Notes under the pieces: generated by a model
The model's input: only the letters and a program-made list of their open reading frames with translations
The model's database searches: none
Told to the model about the DNA's origin: nothing
Part shown: piece after piece, positions 9,761-17,841 of the stretch
Position numbering within the stretch: position 1 is the stretch's first letter
Layout of the letters: each line of letters starts with the position of its first letter
NCBI GenBank assembly: GCA_903917735.1
Contig: CAIXBR010000129.1
Span: forward strand, 1 to 57,762
DNA from: an uncultured Elusimicrobia bacterium
Lineage (GTDB): Bacteria; Elusimicrobiota; Elusimicrobia; Elusimicrobiales; UBA9959
Length of the DNA: 57,762 nt
Direction: 5' to 3'
Program-made: the position numbers and the translations under genes

Positions 9761-10465
9761 CTACTTAACTCCCCAGATGGGGTGCTGCTGTCGCAATACT
9801 TTCACGCGGCTTAGCCTGGCGGCCGCGCAGCAGCAGGCTTCCGCGATGAACCCGGCGGCGGGCGGCTTTATCCCTTTCCCGCCCGCGGTGGCCGGCTGCA
9901 GGAAGAAAGGGATCCCGTCCCAAACCGAAGCGGCCAGGTCCACGGCTTTACACAGGTCGGACATCTTCGTCTTTGAGGTTAGAACGGTCTTGATAAAGGT
10001 TTTTTCAGGAGCGCAGGAGAGAAATTTTTCATGCGCAGTCCAGCAGTCCTTGCCGCCGGTAGCTGACGGGAGCTTGATGTCCATAGCTATCACGTCCATC
10101 AGGTCCGCCACTTTTGAAAGCTCGCGGCAAAGCGTGCCGTTGGTCTCCAGATGCAGTACCAGCCCCGCCTTTTTTAATCCCGGGGCCAGCGCCTTGATGA
10201 AGTTCCATCTCAGCAGCGGCTCCCCCCCGGTCAGCGAAATGTTTTTCACTTTCCTGGCCCGCGCCAATTTGGTCACGGCTGCGGCGGCTTCAGCGACGGT
10301 CATCAGCGCGGCAGTGGCTTTGTCCAGCGCCGCCGGCTCGTCGCAATAGCGGCAGGCCAGGTTGCAGCCGGCAAAGCGGAGAAAGATCTGCCGCTGCCCC
10401 ATGTACAGACCTTCGCCCTGGATGGAGCAGAAGATCTCGGCCACGGGCGCGGTAAGGGATTTCAT
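9761..10465 (-). CDS. queE: 7-carboxy-7-deazaguanine synthase QueE
   Basis: This 234-aa radical SAM enzyme converts 6-carboxytetrahydropterin to 7-carboxy-7-deazaguanine in the queuosine/preQ1 pathway. The cluster-binding cysteines C34, C38 and C41 have the C-x3-C-x2-C spacing, preceded by the typical IQGEG at 15-19, and TGGEPLLR is the SAM-contact motif. I chose the start at 10465, just past the queC stop; a start at 10504 would overlap queC and add 13 unlikely residues. It pairs with queC directly upstream. queD, queF and folE are not in the window. Confidence 0.92.
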   Translation of the reverse strand: MKSLTAPVAEIFCSIQGEGLYMGQRQIFLRFAGCNLACRYCDEPAALDKATAALMTVAEAAAAVTKLARARKVKNISLTGGEPLLRWNFIKALAPGLKKAGLVLHLETNGTLCRELSKVADLMDVIAMDIKLPSATGGKDCWTAHEKFLSCAPEKTFIKTVLTSKTKMSDLCKAVDLAASVWDGIPFFLQPATAGGKGIKPPAAGFIAEACCCAAARLSRVKVLRQQHPIWGVK

Positions 10466-10469
10466 AGGT

Positions 10470-11144
10470 CTAGAGGGCCGGGTCCTTAAGCCCGGCGTCG
10501 GCAAAGCCCTTGGCGCGCAGCTTGCAGGAATCGCAATGACCGCAGGGTTTCCTGCCGCCCTGGTAGCAGGACCAGGTGAGCGACAGCGGGGCTTTCAGTT
10601 TTACCGCCAGCCTGGCTATACCGGCCTTGCTCAGTTTGATAAGAGGAGTGAGTAATTTTATTTTTTTGCCGCCGGCTCCTGAACGCGTACCATAGGCCGC
10701 CGCCTTCTCAAGCGCCCTATAGAAGGCCGGGCGGCAGTCAGGGTAACCGGAATAGTCCACGACGTTCGGCCCCAGCACCACGGCCTCCGCGCCCACCGCG
10801 TCCGCCAGCGAGAATCCGGCCGAGGCGAAAACCAGATTGCGTCCCGGCACATAGGTGGACGGGATAGCCCCCTCCCGGCCTATCCTGGAGATATTTACGT
10901 CTGGAAGTTTTAGTTTTTTATTCACCAGAGAGCAGGAGCTGAACCAAGGAAAAACAAGTTCGATCTCGTAAAGTTTTACTCCGAGGCGGCGGGCGATGGC
11001 GCGGGCGCTCGAGTTCTCGCGGCTGTGGCGCTGGCCGTAATCGAAAGAGACCGCCAGGCACTCATAACCCTTCGAAAGAGTCCAGCACAGCGCGGTAGTG
11101 GAATCCAGCCCGCCGGAAAACAGCACAACGGCCTTCTTTTTCAT
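10470..11144 (-). CDS. queC: 7-cyano-7-deazaguanine synthase QueC
   Basis: This 224-aa ATP-dependent enzyme converts 7-carboxy-7-deazaguanine to preQ0. The PP-loop is SGGLDS at 10-15, and the structural zinc site is C193 with C201, C204 and C207 near the C-terminus. Length and motifs are canonical. The start overlaps the end of the upstream ComB-like gene by 4 bases, so the two are translationally coupled. Confidence 0.95.
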   Translation of the reverse strand: MKKKAVVLFSGGLDSTTALCWTLSKGYECLAVSFDYGQRHSRENSSARAIARRLGVKLYEIELVFPWFSSCSLVNKKLKLPDVNISRIGREGAIPSTYVPGRNLVFASAGFSLADAVGAEAVVLGPNVVDYSGYPDCRPAFYRALEKAAAYGTRSGAGGKKIKLLTPLIKLSKAGIARLAVKLKAPLSLTWSCYQGGRKPCGHCDSCKLRAKGFADAGLKDPAL

Positions 11145-11839
11145 ACGGCATTCTCCACTATGCCGGCTCCGGCCTTGAACTTTATCCTCGGTACGGCCTT
11201 CATCCAGCCCTTCTTCAGGACCAGCTCCATGTCCCGCTTGCCGGTCTCCGGGCGGAAGGCCATAAAATCAAGAACGCGGCCGCTTGCGTGTATCTCTTCC
11301 AGCGCGGCGGGAAAAGCGTCGCGGCCCTCCAGCTCCTCGGCCAGCGCCCTCGCGCAGATCATGTCCTCCACGTGCTTCATGTCGTAGAACAGGCAGGCCG
11401 GTACAATAAGCGTGGGCATAGGCCTGGCCCGGCAATAGGCCACCAGCGCGGGAAAATTCGCGAAACAGGCGACAAGGATCTCCCGCGCCAGCAGCAGAGA
11501 GGAAGCCGCCGGGGAGCCGGAATTAGTAACGGAAAGCGCGGGCCGGGAAGGGTCGGAGCCGTAAAGAGCCGTGTAGGGGGAATTGTCGTAGTGCTCCGCG
11601 GCAAGGTCCATTTCGGAAAAAAGGTCCGCATCCTTGACCTGCCGCCGCGCGGCCAGCGCCATGGCAGGGGTGGGGTAGACCCGCACGTCTCGCCTGCCGC
11701 TCTCCACAAGCGCACATATTGTATTGGAAAACCTAAAAAGGTCTATGACAATTCCGCGGCCGCGCCAAACGCGGGCTTCGTCCGGATCAAGAGCTATGGA
11801 GATCTTATTTTGCTGCGGAGGTTGAGACGGCTGTGACAT
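11141..11839 (-). CDS. ComB-like 2-phosphosulfolactate phosphatase family protein
   Basis: This 232-aa protein resembles the ComB fold. It has VIDLFRFSNTI near residue 31 (compare the family VIDVLRATSTI block), YPTPAMALA, and LSVTNSGSPA where ComB proteins have a TTNGT-like loop. ComB hydrolyses 2-phosphosulfolactate in coenzyme M synthesis, but many bacteria without coenzyme M carry homologues of unknown substrate. Here it sits in a queuosine operon, coupled to queC by a 4-base overlap. The family call is fairly secure; the reaction is not. Confidence 0.65.
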   Translation of the reverse strand: MSQPSQPPQQNKISIALDPDEARVWRGRGIVIDLFRFSNTICALVESGRRDVRVYPTPAMALAARRQVKDADLFSEMDLAAEHYDNSPYTALYGSDPSRPALSVTNSGSPAASSLLLAREILVACFANFPALVAYCRARPMPTLIVPACLFYDMKHVEDMICARALAEELEGRDAFPAALEEIHASGRVLDFMAFRPETGKRDMELVLKKGWMKAVPRIKFKAGAGIVENAV

Positions 11840-12197
11840 ATTTTATCGCAAGAGCGCTGACAAAGAGCTCCGGCTCCTGATAAACCCCCATCTGGGGGCC
11901 GCTATCCACCGCATCCACGGAGATTATGACGCCGTCCGCGCCCATATCGGCGGCCCGCAGGCGGGTCAGCTGCTTCAGTCTTTCAAGTCTGCCCTGGCCG
12001 GTTTCGGCGCTGACACTGGGGCTGCGTATAATGCCTATGCCCCCCCAGGGCTTGCGGGTCTCTTCGCGGGACGAAAAAACTTCTACCTCGTGCCAGTCGC
12101 GCGGGGCGAACCACGGGCCGACCTGTATTACGTCGAGCCTGGAGGAGGCGCAGGCGCAGAGCCCCATCAGGGGTGCCAGGAAAAGCTGCTTTCTCAA
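11805..12197 (-). CDS. Small lipoprotein, function unknown
   Basis: This 130-aa protein has a short signal ending in the lipobox L-C-A-C16, then about 110 residues with a mid-protein LRAADMGADGVI stretch. That stretch recalls the GA-D-A-V-I pattern of small secreted heavy-metal-associated or YbjQ-like domains, but the match is weak. Its 3' end overlaps the ComB-like gene by 35 bases and its 5' end overlaps the HicA-like gene by 4 bases, so all three are coupled. Confidence 0.65.
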   Translation of the reverse strand: MRKQLFLAPLMGLCACASSRLDVIQVGPWFAPRDWHEVEVFSSREETRKPWGGIGIIRSPSVSAETGQGRLERLKQLTRLRAADMGADGVIISVDAVDSGPQMGVYQEPELFVSALAIKYVTAVSTSAAK

Positions 12198-12379
12198 GGC
12201 TGGTCTACTCCGAGGTCGCGGCAGATCTTCCTTACCGTGAAGTCGGCGATCTCGGTATGCCTGGTGACGGGAACTTCTTTGCTTGTCACCGGGTTCATGA
12301 ATACGGAATATTTCCCGCCTTCGCGGGAGAGCACACAGCCCTTGCTTACAAGATGTCTAACCAGGTCCTTGCGTTTCAT
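12194..12379 (-). CDS. HicA-like protein, orphan, catalytic His replaced
   Basis: This 61-aa protein matches the HicA mRNA-interferase fold (dsRBD-like): MKRKDL at the start, GCVL-REGG in the middle, and VTRH-EI followed by ARKI-like VRKICRDLG at the end. In HicA toxins the loop after the double Gly carries the catalytic His (GG-S/N-H). Here it is GG-K-Y, with Y24 in the His position. No hicB antitoxin gene is next to it; the neighbour is a lipoprotein gene overlapping by 4 bases. It is more likely a domesticated RNA-binding protein or dead toxin than an active one. Confidence 0.7.
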   Translation of the reverse strand: MKRKDLVRHLVSKGCVLSREGGKYSVFMNPVTSKEVPVTRHTEIADFTVRKICRDLGVDQP

Positions 12380-12451
12380 ATGTACCTCTTACGGGACGCG
12401 TGAACGACAGCGGCCTGTAAATACATTTTAGCAATTCTGGAGGGCATGGAG

Positions 12452-12490
12452 CAGGGCCGCCGAAAAACTGCCGAAAAACAGGCGGCCCTG
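12452..12490. other. Intergenic GC hairpin with A-rich loop
   Basis: A 10-bp perfect stem (12452-12461 with 12481-12490) encloses a 19-base loop. No T-run follows on either strand. The rest of 12380-12567 appears non-coding. It might slow transcription or shield mRNA ends after the gene at 12568-13041. Confidence 0.45.
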
Positions 12491-12567
12491 ATCCCGCGGA
12501 TTACGGATATAACGTTCAGCCTGGTAATTCCGCAAAAAGATCTGTGTGATCCCTCTGTGACCTGCAA

Positions 12568-13041
12568 TTAATCTCCGCTGCGGGTTATGCGGTCCAGCAG
12601 TTTCCAGGAAACCTTGCCTTTGCCCAGGACGACCTGCACGAAAGAGATGGAACCGTCGTCAGGACTTTCAAAAACCAGCACGGTGCGCCCGCCTTCGGTT
12701 ATCACTCCCTTGCATTGTCCGTACGAGTTGGGCAAGCCGCCGGCGGCGGGCGCCTCTTCCTGGTCGGAGCCGTAAGCCCCGGCCGTGGAACGCTCTCCGG
12801 CTTCATCTTCGGGCTCGGCCTTGGAATCGATCATCACAACCGACTCTTCCGGTTCCTGCTCCGCCAGCTTCGCCGCGGCCGCCTTTGCCGCCTCGGCCTT
12901 CGTGCTCTTTTTTACCGCGGTGGACGTATCTACGGCCGCGGTCTTTTTGTCCGCGGCGGATTTGCTCTTATCGGACGGGACCTGCGCGTAAAGCATGGCC
13001 CCGCAGAATACCAGCAGCAGCGCTGTTAAGCTTTTTTTCAT
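12568..13041 (-). CDS. Exported Ala/Lys-rich protein, function unknown
   Basis: This 157-aa protein has a signal peptide cleaved near A19-Q20, a low-complexity Lys/Ala/Asp/Glu region to about residue 100, and a compact C-terminal ~55 residues with predicted beta strands (GVITEGGRTVLVFES and FVQVVLG). The N-terminal half looks disordered, as in periplasmic linkers. It sits 20 bases after murI, so it may share that transcript. No family is recognised. Confidence 0.65.
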   Translation of the reverse strand: MKKSLTALLLVFCGAMLYAQVPSDKSKSAADKKTAAVDTSTAVKKSTKAEAAKAAAAKLAEQEPEESVVMIDSKAEPEDEAGERSTAGAYGSDQEEAPAAGGLPNSYGQCKGVITEGGRTVLVFESPDDGSISFVQVVLGKGKVSWKLLDRITRSGD

Positions 13042-13061
13042 ATACCCACCTCCTGCGTAAT

Positions 13062-13865
13062 TTAAAATCTTTTTATCGCCACTTTTCCGGTCTTTATACC
13101 GAGCAGCCGCCCGGCCAGCGCGGAGAATCTCTCAGGAGCGTCGCTGACGATAAACTCGGAACGGCCCCGGCGGCCGGGATTGAGAAGGCCGCGGCCCTCA
13201 AGTTCGGCCCTCGCGCCAAGGGCGGCGTAATGGGCCGAATCCACTATGCACGTGCGCGGCCCCATCACGCGGGCGATGACGCTCTTCAGCATGGGGTAAT
13301 GGGTGCAGCCCAGGATAAGGGCGTCTATGTTCTTCTTACGGAAAGGGGAGAGGTACTCGCGGGCCACTGTCAGGGCGACCGGCTTGCCGCACCAGCCTTC
13401 CTCCACCAAGGGCACAAAAAGCGGGCAGGCCTTTTCCGTAACCCGGACACCTGCCCCGGCCGCCGCCAGGGCCCTGGAATAGGCGCGGCTTTTAACCGTT
13501 GCAGAAGTCCCGGTAACCAGTATCCTTCCGCCGCGCGGCGCGGCCTTCAGGGCGGCTTCCACCCCCGGGAGTATAACGCCCAGCACGGGGACCGGGGATA
13601 TCCTGCGTACTTCGTCCAGCGCCAGGGAGGAAGCGGTATTGCAGGCCACAACCAGCAGCTTTATCTTTTTCTTAAAAAGGAATGCCGCTATCTCTTCCGA
13701 GAACGCGATCACCGCTTCCGGAGACTTGGTGCCGTAAGGAACGCGCGCCGTGTCGCCGAAATAGATAATATCCTCGCCGGGCAGCTGGCGGCGGAGGGCC
13801 TTAAAGACCGTAAGCCCGCCCAGACCTGAGTCGAAAATGCCTATCGGCCTTTTTTTATTCAACAT
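13062..13865 (-). CDS. murI: Glutamate racemase
   Basis: This 267-aa enzyme interconverts L- and D-glutamate for peptidoglycan. It shows the paired-Asp-fold signature: IFDSGLGG near 10-17, FGDTARVPYG, the first catalytic Cys in VACNTAS and the second in LGCTHYP, as in the two-Cys cofactor-independent mechanism. I start at 13865 (MLNKKRPIG); the longer frame from 13943 adds 26 residues with no homology-like character. It lies just after the amidase gene, in keeping with a wall-metabolism pair. Confidence 0.93.
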   Translation of the reverse strand: MLNKKRPIGIFDSGLGGLTVFKALRRQLPGEDIIYFGDTARVPYGTKSPEAVIAFSEEIAAFLFKKKIKLLVVACNTASSLALDEVRRISPVPVLGVILPGVEAALKAAPRGGRILVTGTSATVKSRAYSRALAAAGAGVRVTEKACPLFVPLVEEGWCGKPVALTVAREYLSPFRKKNIDALILGCTHYPMLKSVIARVMGPRTCIVDSAHYAALGARAELEGRGLLNPGRRGRSEFIVSDAPERFSALAGRLLGIKTGKVAIKRF

Positions 13866-13978
13866 ATGTTTAGGAGCCGAAGAGTCTAGAGTCTGAGAGT
13901 CATGAGACAGAACAAGGGCTCCTCTCCGTCTCTTGACGAACACAGTCTCGCTACGCTCGACTCACCACTTCCTCATCC

Positions 13979-15550
13979 CTACTTCCACTGCTTCATATCG
14001 GCGTATTTCATAACGCCCTTATAGATCGAATTCGCTATCTTAGTCCGCACTTTCTTGTCGTTCATGTTCTTCTGGTCGTGGGAATTGGTCATGAAACCCA
14101 TCTCCACCAATATGCCGGGGGCGTAAGTGCCGCGCAACACATAGAAAGCGGCCTGTTTTACGCCGCGGTTGTTGAACGGGGTCCGCTTTTCCATCTCCGC
14201 GCCCACTAATCCCGCCAGACGGCTGCCCTCGTTCACATACTCGTTGCGGGCCATGGAATGCAGCAGCATGGCCGTGGCGTCCTGCTGGCCGCCGTTGTCC
14301 TCAAGCCCCACCACCGAGTTTTCGTAATCGGCCACCTCGGCGGCGCCGGGGTCGGAGGCTTTCTCGGACATGAAGTAGATCTCGAATCCCTTCTCGCGTC
14401 TGTCGCGCGAGGCGTTGGAATGTATGGAGACGAAGATGTCGGCCTTGAAATCGTTGGATATTTTAGAGCGGTCCGCCAGCGGGACGAATTCGTCCGAGTT
14501 GCGGGTCAGCAGCACGTCGAACATTTCCTCGCCCTTCAGCAGTTCGTAAAGTTCCTTGGCCACAAGCAGGTTCAGCTCCTTCTCTTTGTAGCCGAACAGC
14601 TTTTTGCCGCCCGGGTCCTTGCCGCCGTGTCCGGCGTCAACCACTATCTTCTTGCGGCCCGAGCGTTCCACCACCATCTTGTCCGGTATGTTCACGCGCG
14701 CCCCGGTCGAGGCGGCCACGGCCGCGCTGGCGGCGGCCAGGTCGAACTCGGCGGATGGGGGGATCACGCGGACGGTTTGGGCAGGCGCGCTTCCTATTCC
14801 CTGCGGAATGGAGGTCTTCTGCTTCGAGACGTCCAGCACCAGCCGGTCCGGGTCCGTAAGCTTGAACACGTTCACGCTGCCGAAATTCTCGTCCGGGTTT
14901 ATAACCAGGCTCGCCATCTTGTTTTCCTGCACCACATCCACCCCGCGCACAACACCGTCCCCTATCTTCAGCTTTTCCTCGCCGCCTATCACACCGCCCA
15001 TGATGGTGACTTTATAAATATTGTTCTCTTTCTGCGAAGACTGCCACTCCAGCGGCGCCTCCATATATACCACTATGCGCGTCTTGTCCTGGTAGGAGAA
15101 GAAATTCACGGAGGTTATATTGACCTCGCGCTGCGCGGCCAGCGCCCCGGTGGCGGAATTGTAGTCGAGCCTGAAGCCGAAAGCGTCCGCGAAATGCTTC
15201 GAGATGAAGAAATCGAGCGCGAGGAAAGCCTTGCCGCCGCGCACTATCAACGGGTTTGGGAAGTCCACCTTCTCGTCGTTGATCAGCACAGAATCCGACT
15301 TCATGAAGAAAACCACCTTGTTGCCCTTTATCTGCATCAGCAGCTTCCCGGAAACCGGGTACCAGTAGATCTTGCCGCCGATAAGCCTGGCCGCCTCCGA
15401 GGCGTTAAGGTAAGTGGTCCCGCTCAGGCTGTAGGTGCCTATCTTGCCGGAATAAACCCCGTTTTTCTGATAGGTCACCTGGTCCACCCGCGCGGTCGCC
15501 GGCCCGCAGAGTCCGGCCAGCAGTAAAAGTATAGATAAACGTTTGAACAT
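13979..15550 (-). CDS. N-acetylmuramoyl-L-alanine amidase with AMIN-like domain
   Basis: This 523-aa secreted protein has a signal peptide cleaved near A20. A copper-amine-oxidase-N-like domain spans about 30-140 and an AMIN-like domain about 143-240; both are wall or envelope targeting modules. A linker and an Amidase_3 domain from about 300 follow. Zinc ligands are H308 (VDAGHGG), E324 and H377 (SIHSNAS), and the catalytic Glu is in VEMGFMTN. It cleaves the stem peptide from MurNAc, usually during septum splitting. A direct repeat ATAGCAACTGAA at 15570-15581 and 15600-15611 lies in the upstream gap. Confidence 0.92.
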   Translation of the reverse strand: MFKRLSILLLLAGLCGPATARVDQVTYQKNGVYSGKIGTYSLSGTTYLNASEAARLIGGKIYWYPVSGKLLMQIKGNKVVFFMKSDSVLINDEKVDFPNPLIVRGGKAFLALDFFISKHFADAFGFRLDYNSATGALAAQREVNITSVNFFSYQDKTRIVVYMEAPLEWQSSQKENNIYKVTIMGGVIGGEEKLKIGDGVVRGVDVVQENKMASLVINPDENFGSVNVFKLTDPDRLVLDVSKQKTSIPQGIGSAPAQTVRVIPPSAEFDLAAASAAVAASTGARVNIPDKMVVERSGRKKIVVDAGHGGKDPGGKKLFGYKEKELNLLVAKELYELLKGEEMFDVLLTRNSDEFVPLADRSKISNDFKADIFVSIHSNASRDRREKGFEIYFMSEKASDPGAAEVADYENSVVGLEDNGGQQDATAMLLHSMARNEYVNEGSRLAGLVGAEMEKRTPFNNRGVKQAAFYVLRGTYAPGILVEMGFMTNSHDQKNMNDKKVRTKIANSIYKGVMKYADMKQWK

Positions 15551-15691
15551 AATAAGCTATCTCCAATTTATAGCAACTGAAAGCCGCTGGACGCAACAGA
15601 TAGCAACTGAAGGGAAGAAGTTTCTTCCATTCCTGCGTTCCGTTACGCTGCGCCTTACATCGCTATCAATATACTGCTTCGCTTGCCTGCG

Positions 15692-17140
15692 TTACTCCAA
15701 TATTATTCTATAGTCTTCCCACGTCAGCTGGGGGTCTGCCGCCAGTTTCACGCTGCGGTGTACGTTCTTCTCTATCATGCTCTGCTTCTTCTTGAGCACC
15801 TCTGACAGGATCGGGTGCGTTATAACCCTCAGGTTGCCGCCTGGGCGGCCCATGGTGATGTTGTGTATCTCGCGCTGTATCTTTATGCGGATGCTCTCGC
15901 TGGAGAGCACGCGGCCCGATCCGTGGCACTCGGGGCACTCCTCGGTGAGCAGGCTCACAGTGCTCTCGCGTTTGCGCTCACGCGTCATCTCCACCAGGCC
16001 CAGCCGGGTTATGGGCAGGATGCGGATCTTGGCGCGGTCGCGGCTGACGGCGGCCTCCATGGCGTTGACCACCTTGTGGCGGTTGGAGGCCTTCTTCATG
16101 TCGATGAAGTCTATCACGATGATGCCTCCGATGTTCCTGAGGCGCAGCTGGCGCGCGGATTCGAGCGCCGCCTCTATATTGGTGGCGGTCACGGTCTCCT
16201 CCTGCGACTTCGAGCCGGTGAAACGGCCGGTGTTCACGTCTATGGCGCAGAGGGACTCCGCCTCCTGTATGATAATGCTGCCGCCGTTGGGGAGCGGGAC
16301 CTTTATCCGCCTTAGTTCGTCTATATCTTTTTCTATGTTGAAGGCCTTGAAGATAGGCGTCTTGCTGTCGTAGTACTTTATCCGGTCTTTAAGGTCCGGG
16401 GAGATCTTCGCTGCGAACTCCTCGACGTTGTGAAAATCGTCCTTGTTGTCCAGCATGTAGATGGCGGTGTCCTCGGAGAGGATGTCGCGGGCCACCTGCA
16501 TCGTCATGTCCATGTCCTTATGCAGCAGGGCCGGCGGCTTGGAGGTGTCGAACTTGCTCTGCACGGTGTCCCACATCCGGAGGAGGTACTTCACCTCGCG
16601 TTCCAGCTCCTCCTCGGTAGCGCCTTCGGCCTCGGTGCGCACTATGCAGCCCTTGGTCCCCAGCATCTTGCTGTCGGCGATCTTGCGCATGATCTCGGAC
16701 AGGCGCTTGCGCTCCTCGGGGTCCTCGATGTTCTTGGACACGCCGACAAAATCCTGGAACGGGGTCAGCACCAGGTAGCGGCCGGGCAGGGAGACGTCCA
16801 TTGTGACCTTCATGCCCTTGGTGCCGATGGCGTCCTTGGTCACCTGCACCATCACCTCCTGGTCCTTCCTGAGCAGCTTGTCTATAGCCTCCTTCTGGTT
16901 GCCCAGAACGTCGGAGATGTAGATATAGGCGTTCTTGTCCAGACCGATGTCCATGAACGCGCTGGAAATGCCCGGCAGCACGTTCTCGACGCGGGCCTTG
17001 TAGATGTTGCCCACGATGTTGCCGGAGCTCCTGCGCTCCCAGAACAGCTCGGCCAGCCTGCCGTCCTCCAGTATCGCTATGCGCGTCTCCTCGAACGAAG
17101 TGTTCGCGAAAATCTCTTTCTTAACTTTTGCGTTTGCCAT
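15692..17140 (-). CDS. rng: Ribonuclease G/E family endoribonuclease
   Basis: This 482-aa protein carries the S1 domain near the N-terminus (NIVGNIYKARVENVLPGI), the RNase H/DNase I-like catalytic core with an acidic metal site (IIVIDFIDM, and the downstream Asp in SRDRAKI), and a CPECHGSG zinc-link motif near residue 428. It lacks the long C-terminal scaffold of E. coli RNase E, so it is RNase G-sized. It processes rRNA 5' ends and initiates mRNA decay. I use the start at 17140 (MANAKVKKE); the frame from 17242 would overlap the DUF2344 gene. It follows that gene by 17 bases, a common pairing. Confidence 0.93.
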   Translation of the reverse strand: MANAKVKKEIFANTSFEETRIAILEDGRLAELFWERRSSGNIVGNIYKARVENVLPGISSAFMDIGLDKNAYIYISDVLGNQKEAIDKLLRKDQEVMVQVTKDAIGTKGMKVTMDVSLPGRYLVLTPFQDFVGVSKNIEDPEERKRLSEIMRKIADSKMLGTKGCIVRTEAEGATEEELEREVKYLLRMWDTVQSKFDTSKPPALLHKDMDMTMQVARDILSEDTAIYMLDNKDDFHNVEEFAAKISPDLKDRIKYYDSKTPIFKAFNIEKDIDELRRIKVPLPNGGSIIIQEAESLCAIDVNTGRFTGSKSQEETVTATNIEAALESARQLRLRNIGGIIVIDFIDMKKASNRHKVVNAMEAAVSRDRAKIRILPITRLGLVEMTRERKRESTVSLLTEECPECHGSGRVLSSESIRIKIQREIHNITMGRPGGNLRVITHPILSEVLKKKQSMIEKNVHRSVKLAADPQLTWEDYRIILE

Positions 17141-17157
17141 ATTAAAAACTCCTAACC

Positions 17158-17835
17158 TTAGAATACCTCGAGCTTTCCGCCCGAGTCGAACCAGTAAAGT
17201 TCTTTCCTCACTATACGTCTGAAAACGGGTTTCCCCCCGCACATAAGTTCCGCCACCGTCTCTGGCTTCACGTTCCTGCCCGGCTCCAGCTTAAGCGTAA
17301 GCTTCAGCAGCCCGGACGCCTGATCGAAGGAAGCGGCCAGGACCGGCTTCCTCGCGTCCAGCGTCTTTTTCTCCCCCGACGGCTTGACCTTTTCGTAGGG
17401 CAGGTCCTTCAGCGCCATAAAGGCGTCCACAGCGGCCTGCGAAAAACCTTCTGGGAACCCCCCCTCCAGGAAATATTCCGCGGCGTTGACGGCGGCCTCT
17501 ATGGAGGGAAAAAAGACCGGGATACGCCGCGCCGAGACAAGCCGGAAACTGTCGTCATCCAGCGGCTTCATTCTTTCCAGGACAACGTCCTCACGCGCGA
17601 ACTCCTCCAGGTAAAGGTCGGCGTACTCGGCCAGGCTCTCATGCCCCACGGATACAGCCGGGCCGAACGCCATCCTGGGAACGGCGGCGCCGCCGACCTT
17701 GGCGGGCCAGAATTTAAGCCCGCAAGCCGCCGCCCTGGCGCGGAGTGCCTTCAACTGTTCAAGATGACTCATGTCCTTCGCCGGCGAGAGCCTTGCGAAT
17801 CTAAGCCTTATCCTCGATCTGGGACCTTCATTCAT
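17158..17835 (-). CDS. DUF2344 / radical SAM-linked protein (TIGR03936 type)
   Basis: This 225-aa protein begins IRLRFARLSPAKDMSHLEQL and carries the PRMAFGPAVSVGHESLAEYADL block, both hallmarks of the domain usually fused to or next to a radical SAM protein and upstream of rng. The family function is unknown; a link to RNA modification is often guessed from the company of RNase G. No radical SAM gene is adjacent; the upstream neighbour is rodA, 6 bases away. The partner either maps elsewhere or has been lost. Confidence 0.8.
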   Translation of the reverse strand: MNEGPRSRIRLRFARLSPAKDMSHLEQLKALRARAAACGLKFWPAKVGGAAVPRMAFGPAVSVGHESLAEYADLYLEEFAREDVVLERMKPLDDDSFRLVSARRIPVFFPSIEAAVNAAEYFLEGGFPEGFSQAAVDAFMALKDLPYEKVKPSGEKKTLDARKPVLAASFDQASGLLKLTLKLEPGRNVKPETVAELMCGGKPVFRRIVRKELYWFDSGGKLEVF

Positions 17836-17841
17836 AAAATA

